Shown here: one piece after another, positions 24,258 through 36,524 of the stretch
How the letters are laid out: the number at the start of each line of letters is the position of its first letter
How positions within the stretch are numbered: the first letter of the stretch is position 1
Assembly (NCBI GenBank): GCA_045837725.1
Contig: JBEWZL010000221.1
Coordinates: forward strand, 62,001 to 126,000
Source: Vermamoeba vermiformis
Lineage: Eukaryota > Tubulinea > Echinamoebida
DNA length: 64,000 bases
Direction: 5' to 3'
Notes under the pieces: generated by a model
Told to the model about the DNA's origin: nothing
What the model saw: only the letters and a program-made list of their open reading frames with translations
Database searches by the model: none
Translations under genes and position numbers: made by a program

Positions 24258-25153
24258 CTATCTTATTAGTATTATACTTACTGCACAACGCTCTTGTTTT
24301 CGACGCGAAGGGTTACTTAGAGTTGGATTCAGGTTCTTTTGTCGATCAGCTTTAATCTCACGAATATCCCGTTCTATTGCTGTTACTACCATAGTTACAG
24401 CTTCTTCAACGTTCTTATTTTCTTTGGCGCTAGTTTCTATATAAGGAAATCCTTCCTTCTCTGCGAATTGTTTGATCTCCTCGTAAGTAATTTTTCTATG
24501 CTCGATATCATCGCATTTGGAGCCAACTAATAATAATTTTGCTGTTTCTAATGCATAGCGCTTAATAGCATTAACTTGATCGATTAAATGTTCGAAGCAA
24601 GATCTGTCGGTCAAATCCACAAACAGAATCAACCCATGTGCGCCACGATAATACGATGCTGGTATAGTCGGGAACCTGTTATAACATGGAGTGCGTTAAT
24701 ACGTTATTTTGACACTTGTATTTGAACCCTACCTTTCACCGCTGAACCGATCCCACATCTGAATGGCAATTTTTTTGCTTGTCTCAACCGAAGTAATTTT
24801 CTTAATTTTCTAAAATAGCATATTATTATTTTGATGTATAGTGCCGTATTGGATCGATAACGATAATTAATTTCGCGCCTAATTTAAATTAATTTAACAG
24901 ACGTTACTTACGAAGTCAACACCAATAGTCGTTATAGAATTATCCGGAAAATAATTTTCTGTATATCGCAAAATAAAGCAGCTTTTTCCTACTCCAGTAT
25001 CGCCTACCAGCACGATCTTGACCATAAACAAAACATGTCAGCGCATGATTATGGCATCCAATTAATATTAATAGTGTACCTTGAATAGACAATCATAATC
25101 TTTTTTTTTTCTTGTTTTTTCTTTTTTTTGCACGCGCTACATGGATTATTCAT
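24258..25153 (-). CDS. Atypical Rab-family GTPase with altered switch II
   Basis: Rab-like small GTPase, expected on vesicle membranes. Exons show DYDCLFK, then IVLVGDTGVGKSCFILRY (P-loop), TTIGVDF (switch I), GSKCDD (base-binding motif, usually NKxD) and IETSAKE. The switch II segment reads MWDRFSGERF where family members have WDTAGQERF. The DxxG glycine is therefore Ser and the catalytic Gln is Gly, which should impair hydrolysis or GTP-dependent switching. The 5' end is unclear. An ATG at 25153 gives MNNPCSACKKKKKQE but runs one base out of frame with DYDCLFK across a run of ten A's. The C-terminus is also uncertain: RRKQERCA ends at a GTAAGT donor, so a short last exon may carry the prenylation site. 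Confidence 0.7.
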
Positions 25154-25434
25154 TATTGTCTATTATTCGAAGCTAAGAACACTTGAGAGATAATTTACGA
25201 TGCATTAATTAAACCTATAAAGCTTCAATAAGCTTATAAATGGTAAGTGACTGCTTTAAAGTCGTTAATCTCGCTATTTATTTATTATTTTATTACAAGT
25301 AGTGAATAATTATGATTATGAAGCATTTTTTAATTAAATTGGTGGACGACGTGAGAGAAAAACAACGTTCAAATTTTTGGATTTATTTGTAAACCCGACA
25401 AGAGGACATGGTTGCATAAATACGCAATAGCTAC

Positions 25435-26260
25435 CTATTTTTTCTTGCGATTTTTGGACGAGGTTTGCTGACTAGATCCAGTAGGTTTGTCAATCTGCAT
25501 TGCATCCACTTGCTTTTCTACATGCGCGACTGCTTTTGCATTCAAATTGGTGGACATAGGAGGAGGCACATGTTTACTAGTAACAATTCGTAAGTAATAG
25601 TCCACAAAGATTTTCGGATCAAGTAGCACGATTTTTCGTATCGCAAATCTCAATCGTTTTCTTAGAATTTCTGATACGGATGAATAATACTTACGCATCA
25701 GGGACATCCTCGCGGGGCGAAGTAGCCGCTCGAGTCTTTTTCAACTCGGATTCTAATTGCTCGATCCGCTTTTGCATTTCTTTGTTTTGATTCAAGACCA
25801 TTTGAAGAGTATCCGAGAACTTAGTAAGTTGTTCTTCAAGGTGTTTAGTATTTCCTTGCTGTTCTTCGTTCAGACGTCGTTTTTTCTCGCGGCTTTCTTG
25901 ATGCACATCCGGATTGGATTCTGATTGTCGCTGAACAGCCTGGAGGATGGTGGTCTTGATATCTGGTATTACACGCGTCACACGAGAGTCGACTTCATCG
26001 CGAACTCGGCTTTCAATTTTGTTTTCAATTCCGGAATAGTAGAGCTGATCCAAATCTTTTTGAATAGCCAAGTGGATTTTGTGCGTCAAATCGTGCATGC
26101 GCTTGTCCATTTCGATAAGAATAAGTTTGCCGATGACGTCCATGCCCTGCTCTTCAAGCAAATTTCTTAAGGTTGATTCTGGATTCGGATTTGACGCAGG
26201 GATAACCTTAGGCGCTACTTGTGGGGCAGTAGTAGTCGGGGTTTTGTTTTTTGATGACAT
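25435..26260 (-). CDS. Coiled-coil protein with basic C-terminus, possibly nuclear
   Basis: Two exons joined across an intron of about 34 bp (donor GTAAGTATT after EDVPDA). MSSKNKTPTTTAPQVAPKVI is disordered. A helical region follows (LRNLLEEQGMDVIGKLILIE), then a basic stretch REKKRRLNEEQQ and a coiled coil (MQKRIEQLESELKKTR). The second exon encodes RLRFAIRKIVLLDPKIFVDY and a Lys-rich end, SSKNRKKK. About 270 residues. The two basic patches could be nuclear localisation signals. No family recognised. Confidence 0.65.
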
Positions 26261-26687
26261 TATTTAAATTAATATGGAGTTGTGGTGTCAGTTTGAAGCA
26301 GATTGATCGAAAAGGAACGACACGAAAGATCGAAGAAAAGTCTGCGTCGTGAGATTTCCTTTGATTTTGAACCAAAATGCATCTTTTTAATCTTAATATC
26401 CACAAAGACCAATCTTAATTTATTCTCAAATCTAGCTCAAGCAGTATGAGGGCAGGATTGTTGTCAGCCAAGATCCTCTTCAGATTTGGCGACTTCTTTT
26501 CCTCGCTATCCAACGACATTCAGAAAATAAACAATATCTCCACTGATGCATAGTTAGAAACTAGTCCTTTAATCGCTTCGCGGTTTGCCGAATTCGACGG
26601 AAAGGGAACCGACCAGATTTCGTTGTTTTTTTGTCAGATCTTTGAACGGTGCACCACAAGAAGAATCTGCACCAATATTTAGTTACT
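26261..26687. promoter_or_regulatory. Divergent promoter region of the coiled-coil and DOCK genes
   Basis: About 430 bp between two start codons that face away from each other. No additional gene or clear motif was found. Confidence 0.45.
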
Positions 26688-29600
26688 ATGGGCGATAAAC
26701 GTAAGTCGGAGCACTTCCAATTTGATTGGGAGAGCTTTGACGACCAGTATGACAAAGTAAGATTCGATCGTGGAAATGAATTCGCATTATTCAGCTCAAT
26801 CATTATCGTCATATTTTTTAAAATAAATATAATAGCGAGTAACGATATTTTCATTGATTAGGCACTCGATGAAGACAAGATCTTTTATCAGTTTTCAAAA
26901 TTTTCGGTTGATTCAGCAAAGAAACATTCGAGAACAGTAGAGCCATTAGTACCAGTAAGTATCATACCTAATATTAGCATTATTTCAAAATTTCAATCAT
27001 ATTTTGTTAATGGATTTTTAATTCCCAATTAAATTGTGAATTAAATATGTTGAGCGTAAAAACCAATAATCTTAACGAGTAAAGCTTTAAATATTAATAA
27101 TTGAATTTTTAGAATGAAGTTTGGGAAGATCCGAATCTGACATACTCGTTGCGAAAATATCTCCAATTTTGTGAGCAAGACTCCAAAATAATTATAGTCG
27201 AGAAGCCTCAAAAAATTCAATCATTAGCGAGCTCTAAAAAATCAAATGATAAAGCCAAGCAAGCTGATAGCGACCCAAATAGCAATTCAAACAAAAGAAA
27301 ATCAAATTCGAGTATCGCTTTGGATCAAGAGCATCCAAACGACGTTTTGCCCCTTATTAAGCTTATCCAAGTATGTTTGATGATATTTATATTCATTATC
27401 GCTAATTTTCTGATTAGGGTTCGATTCGACCGGATGTACATCTGTTACACTACGAATCTGCAGTAGATCCGAACTTAGAAGCCGATGTAGTCGATCAATC
27501 ATATGAAAATGATACTATATACAATGGAGACAACGATTCTAAGCGAAACCAAATATCGTTAAAACATTTCCGCGAAGTTTCGTTATCAGCGATGGCCTTG
27601 CCTTTGCCCATCAGCCCAGCAACCAATAATAATACTATAAGAAAAGCTGATCCATTAATATCACCGACTACACTCGAACGAGCTAAAAATTCATCGACTT
27701 CACCAGAACTTTCCAGATCCGGTAATACCAGCAAAATCGTGATCCAGCGAAGTGTCTCGGTTTCAACGATTGCAAAACCAATGTTGACCTTGCCGAATAT
27801 ATTGCCTAGTCCTAGTACCTCTACAAATAAGGCGAGTACTAATCCTAGTCCGGTCAATTCTACGACTTCAAGTGCGCAGCATGAGAAAACAATGTCGTCC
27901 AGCGGAAAATTAGGCTTCAGAAAAGTGCCTGAATTGCCTTATAAGGTAAATTTGATCGACTACACTGTCTAAATAATATTTTAATTTATTTTATAGAAGC
28001 CAAAAAATCGCCGAAGAGCCAGTACATTAGCGGATGCGCCACCAGGTAATTATTAATATAATTAAATATAGCGTATACTATAATATTAATTCGTATTGTA
28101 GTGTCAGTGGTGATGTCGGATTCATTTGAACAAATCGTCAACACTTCTCAAAGCAGTTCATTTTTTCCGCACTACACGAGCGACAGACAGTTCTTATTGT
28201 TCCGTTGCAAAGGCCTGTCATTTGATTTCGGGCTGGAGCCATTTTATTGCACCGTTGCACTTTATGATAGTACGTTAATATATATCCTTATTATGTATTT
28301 ATTTTAATGTTAATTTTTTTATTAGGAGCGAAACAAGTTAAAATCAGCGAAGATTTCAAGTTTATTTTGAACGGTCAAAAATTCGATTTTTTGCACGAGT
28401 TAACGAGACGATGCAAATGGCTGTCATCAACTCAAAAGAAAAAAGTACGACCGGGGTCAGATCCAAATTTTTCATATTATTAACTTTTCTATTTATAGAA
28501 TCCACATAAGGATCAAGATCGTACATTTAAAGCATTATTTACGCAATCAACTGCAGCATTTGATACCGCCCTCATTGTCCGCATTCATAAGTTGAAAGTG
28601 CACTGCGAGGAGGACTCTTTGGCGTACTATAAACAAGAAGTACGTAATCAATATTAATTAATATCACGTATATTGTATTAACGGTGCCGTTAGCTATCGA
28701 ATTCACGTACTGCCACATTGGTCGAAGAATATGCAAAACATTTTCAGAGCCTCAAACACATCACTTGGCAACCATTCGCTTTTTGCATTATTCCTGTCGC
28801 ACCGTTCATTCATCACAAAGGAGTGTCAGTGCCTATATTTGCAGAGTCTAAATACATGGACGATGAAACGTTATTCAATATCAGCGCGAATGAAGACGCT
28901 TTTCCGAATGTACGTTCGAATTTTTTTTTCCAAATTAGGAAATTATTTTTGATTAATTAATTACTTTATTATAGAAAGCGAAGTTGATTCCCGGCGAGCT
29001 TATATTCTCGTTGAAACCGATTGATTCAAGTGATTTGCCTCATTATCGCGTGGACACTAGCTCACAAATTGTTGACACTCATAGCTCGGCTATCGGCGAG
29101 GTAAATTAATTCTAATAATTAATTACACTAAATTATATTGAATATTTAATAATAATATTCTATATTTAGATTACCCGAGAAATTGAAGATTTTTCGATGT
29201 TGCGACCGCCGCGGTTAGATTACTTCTGCAACTTTTACATTTATCCTGTGGCTACTTTATTCGGCAAAGCAACGAATATTCGCGTGCAAATTGAGATTAA
29301 AGACGATGATTCGTCTCTTGATTCGCCTGGACTTAATGTAAGTGATCCATCACTTATTTGCGAATATTCATTCCATCCGATTTTTTGCTCCGTAATGTCG
29401 ACTCTCCGCGACGCCACGGACTTTCCTTATTAGGAATATACGATGTGGTGGGAAGTCGCGAGATTGTCCGACATTATCATTGTTAATGCAAAAAATATAG
29501 GACCTGTTTGATTACAATTAACTCTCGCTAACATCAATATTTTTCAAAGGTGATTTATTCCGATGAAAACAGCGGATTTTTAGACAGTTACACGACGTTC

Positions 29601-32600
29601 TCATTGCCGAGCAAACTGCCGAAACATTACGACGAGATTAAGTGCAAATTACCTCCGTTGACTGAGAAGCATCATATTCTATTCACATTCAAACAGACTG
29701 ATAAAGAGGCCAAGAAACAAGTAAGGAGCTATTTGCAAAAAGAAAAAATCGAAGGATTATTTCAAATTTATGATATTCTAAGCTTTAAGGGACCGCCGCA
29801 AATTGCTGCAAATATTTAATTATTGTTAAAGCGGGAACTTCCAAATAAGGAAATGTCTTCAATTTTTCCATAATTCTGCAACGCTCTTCTCGAGAACGTC
29901 TGCAACGAAAGTCCTCAAATTTTCTAAAAATAGTTTCAAAATAATGAAATTTCACTTCGTTCAACTCATAGGAATCGCGTTCCTTAATAATATTAGAACG
30001 TATAAAGTATTAATATTTAATTCACAGAATGCGTTGGGCTACGTTGTTGTGCCGTTATTAAGCTTTGGCAAAGTACTTCGAGATCGAGAACACATTTATC
30101 CGATCTTGAAAGAACTGCCGAGCGATTACTTGTCACTGTACGACCCTGATTCAGTGCGCAAGACCAAGTTTGACATTTACAGTCAATTGCAGCTCAAAGA
30201 AAACAAAAAGATGATGTTTTCGTTCAGAACGAAGCTGCTCTCGTCAATTATTCCGCAAGAAGAAAATTTGTGCGACTTTTTCCTCAGCTCAAGTTTTGTA
30301 ACTGATACTTTGCGCGAGGTACGTTGTCACTTCGAATGACTTTTTTTGACCGGTTTTGATCGAGCACGAGGATTATGACACCTGTCAAGATGTCATTTTC
30401 AACCTGCTTCATTCTATTATACATATTGGGACGAATAACCATTTACGACGATCTTCGACTATATATGTGAATAATTATTTGGCTATTTAACCGTTATTTT
30501 GGCTATGACACTTTGACATTTTGAATTAACGTAGTTTTGTGGCAGATCTTGCAAGAAAACAAGTCGTTCAGGATTTCGCTAGGCAAAGTGTCCAGTCTCA
30601 AAGCAGCTGTCGAAGCGTTACCAACGTCACTAACGAAAGAGACTTGCGTCACGTGGTTTCCTCGAATTTTCAACGAACTGTTCCAAATCATGGTCTCGTT
30701 TGAGTCGAACAAAGAAGTCACTGGCCTTCAAAACGATGCTTTTGTTGCGTTGATTGAAATCATCAAAAAGTACGTACAAACTTGAACGGATAATTTATCT
30801 ATTTATATTTGATAATTTGAGGGACGACCGCGATTTAATATTTATCGCTAACATTCAATGCGGAAAATTGGTCGGAATAATCGGCCGGGTCGTCCCTTAA
30901 TTAATATTCCCAAATATAGTAATTTGGATTAAGTGGCCAAAAATGTTTTTCTCAGATATTAATATGTTTTTTTGATATTTGCAGATTAAAAGAACAAACA
31001 GTGGTGAATTCAGAAACGTTGCTGATGAACTACATCAACTTCTTATTCGACACGGACATTATCGATGAAATGACGCAACATCGCGTGCCATTACACGTGT
31101 GCATTGTTGAAGGCTGGCTCTACGCACTCAAGTTCAAAGAGGGCGTGTTTGTGACGTTTACTTCGCACTGGTTCTTGTTCGATTTGTTGGCACGATCGAT
31201 GATACTTTACGCGCACAAACATAATGGCTTAATCAATGGTACGAATAACTATTTTATTCATGACATAAGTCTTAAGATTATGAATTCGGATATCCGTCGT
31301 GAAATTTTGAAAAATATTTGCAAAGTTATTTTTTTTAGTAATAAAATTTCTGACTAACATTTTTTGGGCAGATAAAAAGAAGCAATATTTCACGCGAGAA
31401 TTTTTGCAGCAAGTCAAAGAAGTGTTGCTGATGTACTGTCGCGAGAAATGGTTCCACACGCCACAGTTCCCTGGCATTATTTCGGCTATTGGCTCGTTCT
31501 TCCCGAAACTTTTTAGATTAATTCACCGCGGTACTGCCTTGAAGATGGTAAGAATGCAAAGATTTTTCCTAATTAGGAAATATCACTTAAATTTATCCGT
31601 TCGATTACAGCTCTTCACGTGCGTCAAGAAGATCACGCAGTTCGGCAAAGAATTCGAGAAAAAGAGTCCAGCAGACTTTACAAGAGTTTTAGACTATAAA
31701 TGGCAACTGCTCAAAGGCGCAATTTACAAAAACGAAGATTTTGTGCCGCTCAACATGCCTTCACTTCACGCGGCCTCTGCTAACTTGGATCAATACATTT
31801 CACTGAAAGGGTACGTCGTTCACTGAACGCTAATCACCGCATCAACTAACAAATTTCGAAATTTAGCCCTAAGCATCTTTTGTCGGGTCTTTTGATCAAC
31901 GAACTTTTTGCGACGTTGCCGCTACGGCGCGAAAACAGTGACGTGCAAAATCAAGCGATCAAATTGTTCAAAGCGACAGTACTGTTCGCTGAAAACACGC
32001 GATTGCGAAAGAAGACTAAAGAGGCACTCGCTAACACGTACTTTATGTACATTGTGAAGGTACGAGTTTGACACTTTTGACACTTTGACACTTTGCAGAT
32101 TACTTCGCTGTCTGAAGCTTCAATTGCATTATTTTTGACACTTTGGCACTTGCGTACGCAAATTATTTCGCTTTCTGAAGCTTCAGTCGCATTCCTTGTG
32201 ACACTTTGACACCTGTCATTAACTTTACTGTTACAGTTGAGCGAGTACGTCGAGTACATCAGCAGCAGACAAGCAGAAATGAACGAGTGGCTCTTGTGCT
32301 TCTTCCACATCTTGAAAATGAGCAGCAAACATTTGTTACGCACGTGGTTACGAAGAGAAATTCCTGCAAAGATCTTCTTGTTCTTGCGCTTGATTTCATT
32401 GGCCCTGTTCATTCTTCAAGTAAGCTCTAATGGTACGAAATTTCATTGGAATTAACACTTGCCTAATTAGGAACAACAATGTGCTGAGATCTTAGAAGAA
32501 GTGCGACACGTGTCAGCGTACATCAGTAAGCGTGAAATTTCGTTTCTTAATAACGGCTGGTATTGACGCAAGATAAATTTTAGCAATGACTGTGATGGAG

Positions 32601-35600
32601 GAGCGAAAAGCTGATTTGAGCGACACTTCTAATCCGATGTTATCCGAGTGCATTCGCATCATATTCTTGCTCTTGAATGTGCACCAGACCAAATCTGACA
32701 TTCAATCTTCAACGCTGCTGTCACCACGTGGCGGATTGAGGCGTGAGAACACGGCGAGTTCTTCGCACAAATCACCGCGACTCAACATTAGTCCGCAAGA
32801 AATTGATCTATTGACTTGTTTGTTCAAAACTATACAGTAAGTAGAACAGAGCATTCGTGACACACATTTTGACATTTTGACACTTTGACACCTGCCAACA
32901 ATTTTTTCACGGCAAATACTATCTTATTGCAATACTAGAGTTTTGATATTTATCCTACTTAAAACTTTATAGCGTTGATTGTTATTTACTTTGTGTTTTA
33001 GGTACATTGCAGTGACGTACAAGAGCGCTATTTTCGAGAACTTGGAAGACGATGCCAATTCGTTCTTGCAACTATTCTGTTACGGCTTGTTCTTCTACAT
33101 GAGTGTCGATGATATTGCGATCAATACTAAAGCCACTAATTGTTACGCCGATCTTATTAAGGTACGTACTGCCCTTTGCACTTTGCGACCTTTTTCTGTG
33201 ACCGGGTATTCCGTACTAACTTTGTTCAGATTAATTGCGATGTCAGTTCAGACCACAGCAAGATTAAATTGCACTCAATTATTGCAATGACTAAGCTCGT
33301 CGGTGACCGCAGAATTATGGTACGTATAAGGAATATTAAAACTTTTCGAGTCCTCCCATCCACCGAATTTTTTATTATCGACCAATATTTTCTTCGAATT
33401 TTAAAATAATTATTACGAATATTACAAGCACGTTAAAGTTATGTTATTGCATGTCTGAAAGTACATATTTAACTTTAATTTTTTCGATTTTTGCGGTAAT
33501 TTTTCACGTTCTAACACCAATGGTTAATTTTTCAGTCCACAAAATCGCTGCAAAAAAGTTTGAATTCAACGCTGGAAGTCGTAAACACGAGTGACGAGCA
33601 CTTGAAAGTACTCGAAGAATTGATTCAAAGTCTGACTACTATCGCGCTATACCATAATAAGATTAATAGAGAAGACATTGAATATGATCATAGCAGCTTA
33701 GTCGACTTTTATTATAACATTGCGAATGGTAGTTCTGATTCGCTGGATCTGCGCGTCAGTTGGCTGTTTAGTATTTCAAAACTTCATTTAAACGTAAGTC
33801 TAACACTTCAATAATATTATAAACCATATATATAGATGGAATATAGTTTAAATTTAAATCTACCGTTCTCAGAGTTTTAATGAATTGTTCGGAAATTTTT
33901 TGTAACGGATTTGTAACTTGTTTTTTTTAGAACGGAGATTTCGCCGAAAGCGGCTTATGTAAGGTTCATATGGCGTGCATATTAGGCCGATACCTCGTTG
34001 AACAAGAAGAATTGCATTTGAGCCAATATCAAGCGATCATGTCTTATTTCCCTGCCGCCGTCAAGGAAGAAGATGGATTTTTATCCAAGGGTGCAAATAG
34101 AGTACGTTTAATATAATATTTCCATATTTGGATATTATTTCATTCGGATATAACTAATTTTATTATCAGTTTACCACATCCGATTTTTGGACGCTCGGAA
34201 AATTTTTGCAATTAATGCAAGACGCTGCGGAGAATTTTCAACAGGTATGAAACCATAGTATAATAATATTAGTAGTATTGGCTAATATATCAAATTAGGG
34301 TCAAATGTACGAGTTGTCGGTTAACATTTACAATTCTTTGATTGGCGTGCTTGTTACGCAAAAGAATTACAAGCTCGTCTCGTCATTGGCGCATTTACTC
34401 GAAAAATCATCGGAAAAATTGAGCGCGGGAGAGAATGGAGCTTCAAGACGAATGTTCTTCCAATATTATCGCGTTCAATTTTTCGGCTTGAAATTCGGAG
34501 AATTTAATGGCAATGCTTACATTTACAAAGTCCCTGAATCAGTTAAGCTATTAGAGTTCCAAGAATATCTTAAGGTAATTACCGTAACGGAATTTCCATA
34601 AAAGGAAAAAAGACAAAAAAATTAATTATTTTATTTTTCTTAGAAACAATTCAGTACGTACTCGCTAGAATTCTTATCAAATAATATCTCCGAAGAAGAT
34701 GCAGTCAAATTCAAAGAAACAAGAGCCCAATCAAGAATTAGAATTATTTCTGTCTCGCCTTACGTACCGCCAGAAGAATTGGACAACAAATCTTCCATAT
34801 TCGATCAGCACTATAATATCAGTACGTACTATACTCGTATTTAAGATGATTCTAGTATTAATTTTTACTCTTCAGACAAATTTACGGTGGATCTGCCGTT
34901 CACGAAAAACGGTCCGAGCAACAAATTGTCCGACCAGTACTTGCGTCGTATTATTTACACGACTGAAAAATCATTCCCATTTATTAAGAGCCGCCTCCTA
35001 GTAGTTGATCGTGAAGAGGTAAGTCAATTTGATAATTTCGAAGCGAGATCTAATGCGTCAAACAGACCATCTTGAACCCGATCCAAAACGCCAAACATTT
35101 GATCTTCAAACAAACGCAATGGTTGGAGAACGTCACGCGTGCAGATTCAGTGAACAGAAATTTACTTGAACAGCTCATTCAAGGCTCGATCGCACCGAGT
35201 AAGCCGGATCCAGAAAATTTCCTTTTTTGGCAAAATCTAATTTTCGTTTTTTAGTGGTGCATAGTGGTCCATCGGAAGTGCTTGCGATGTTTTTATCGGA
35301 CTCTAATTTGGCTAATTATGACGTGGAAGATTTGTTCTATTTGAAGCAAGCCATGAAAGAATTCGTCATTGTTTGCGAATATGCAATCAAACTGCACAAA
35401 TCGATGATCTCAAATTCCGAGCAAGAATTAGCTTTGCACAACTTTTTCGAAGAATCTTTGCAAGGATTGAAGCAGAAATTGAATTCAGTGAAAGAATTCT
35501 CGCTGACACGCAAACGAACCAAGTCACGTGTCTTAGATATTCCGCTGGTCACCAACTTATTCAAGACATTAGACACGCCACTTTATTCCGCAGAGCCATC

Positions 35601-35997
35601 TCCGCAAACGACGCACGTGACCGGCGGAAAATTAGCTGACTCATCAGCGAGTGACTATGACATGCCGGAGCTTTCTCCGAGATCACAGTTCTCGATATCG
35701 GGCGAAGGTATAAATAGCCTCAACAACTCGACAACGACTATCAATAGCCCTAATGTCAGCTCAAACAACAATAACAATACGAATGTGGATCTGGCGCAAG
35801 AGGCGACTACACCGCGCTCAGTCGTGTTCGAAGAATTTGACGAAGACGAAAATTCTATTGAGCCCAAGTTAGTCCGTAGAATTAACAAGCGCAAAACACA
35901 GTTGAATAGACGCATCAAAGTGTTTTATAAGACTTATGGCACAGAGAAAGGAAAACTCAATTCGCTGAATTCGAACGATTTTACTAAACGCAACTAA
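26688..35997 (+). CDS. DOCK-family (zizimin-like) Rho GTPase exchange factor
   Basis: Large cytosolic GEF for Rac/Cdc42-type GTPases acting on actin. The N-terminal 400 residues (26688 to about 28100) are Ser/Asn-rich and poorly conserved. The DHR-1 lipid-binding C2-like domain lies around 29200-30100: YFCNFYIYPVATLFGKATNI, VIYSDENSGFLDSYTTFSLP, HYDEIKCKLPPLTEKHHILF and ALGYVVVPLLSFGKV. The catalytic DHR-2 domain spans about 33930-35600, with MFFQYYRVQFFGLKFGEFNG and the nucleotide-sensor region LLEQLIQGSIAPMVHSGPSE. A low-complexity tail ends at 35997. About 25 exons. I see no PH or SH3 domain before DHR-1. Several introns here are longer than usual (up to about 300 bp) and carry TTCC(A/T)6GGAA palindromes and TGACACTTT repeats. 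Confidence 0.88.
32059..32236. repeat. Intronic TGACACTTT repeats with a diverged 70-bp duplication
   Basis: This DOCK intron holds repeated TGACACTTTGACA-type units. It also holds two copies of a longer unit built on TCTGAAGCTTCA (near 32111 and 32175) followed by a TTGCATT or TCGCATT and another TGACACTTT. Related TGACACTTT runs occur in the introns at 1022-1060, 30371-30400, 30503-30520 and 32863-32892. Confidence 0.7.
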
Positions 35998-36288
35998 ACT
36001 CTACTTTATTTATTTGTAAATAAATCTCTTGTTACCTTTTAAACGGCGTATTCTTCGGTATCGGTTAATTAGAAACGATGTGAAGGATTTGTTTTTATAA
36101 TCTTTGGATCGTATTTGCTGTCAACAAAATCTTACGTTACTAATACATAATATAACGCCTAAATTAAAAAAAAAAAGACCTCCAGGCTCACCTTTAAATC
36201 AATTTTTGTTATTGTTTAAATGACGCTAGATTTGCCCGAGATCGCGAACTCTTCTTGACAGGTAAACTTTGAATTAAGGAAGGAAGAG
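35998..36288. other. Intergenic region between convergent genes
   Basis: About 290 bp of AT-rich 3' flanking sequence before the LTR-like element. No gene seen. It may hold sequence that once encoded the C-terminus of the F-box/LRR gene, see the element entry. Confidence 0.4.
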
Positions 36289-36524
36289 TGTAACGATCTC
36301 GCTAAGATCGTTAATATCAATAATATCAATAATGAAATTAAATAACGCTATCCAAACTAACGGAGATCAATTCCCGTCGTGTTTTGTGGAATTTTCGTTA
36401 TAAGGAAAATTCCACGCGTAAATATAACATTGTACCAAGTAAATAAACGAAGTTCTCCCACGTCCAGTACAACACCACTCTTTACATATTGTTACTGTGT
36501 TTATTTGTTAGTAGCATCGTTACA
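36289..36524. mobile_element. Solo-LTR-like element, copy 1 (236 bp)
   Basis: Begins TGTAACGATCTCG and ends TAGCATCGTTACA, so it has TG...CA ends inside an imperfect inverted terminal repeat TGTAACGAT. An inverted copy lies at 57830-58056; the two align along their full length with scattered substitutions and small indels. The TG...CA ends plus the 5-bp duplication seen at copy 2 favour a solo LTR over a MITE. No internal retroelement genes are present. The flanks here show no clear target duplication. The element's right end supplies the TAA stop of the F-box/LRR gene. Confidence 0.75.

Noticed and set aside
36289-36524. MITE as the class of the 227-236 bp element
   Set aside because: TG...CA ends and a 5-bp duplication at copy 2 fit a solo LTR better, though a MITE is not excluded.
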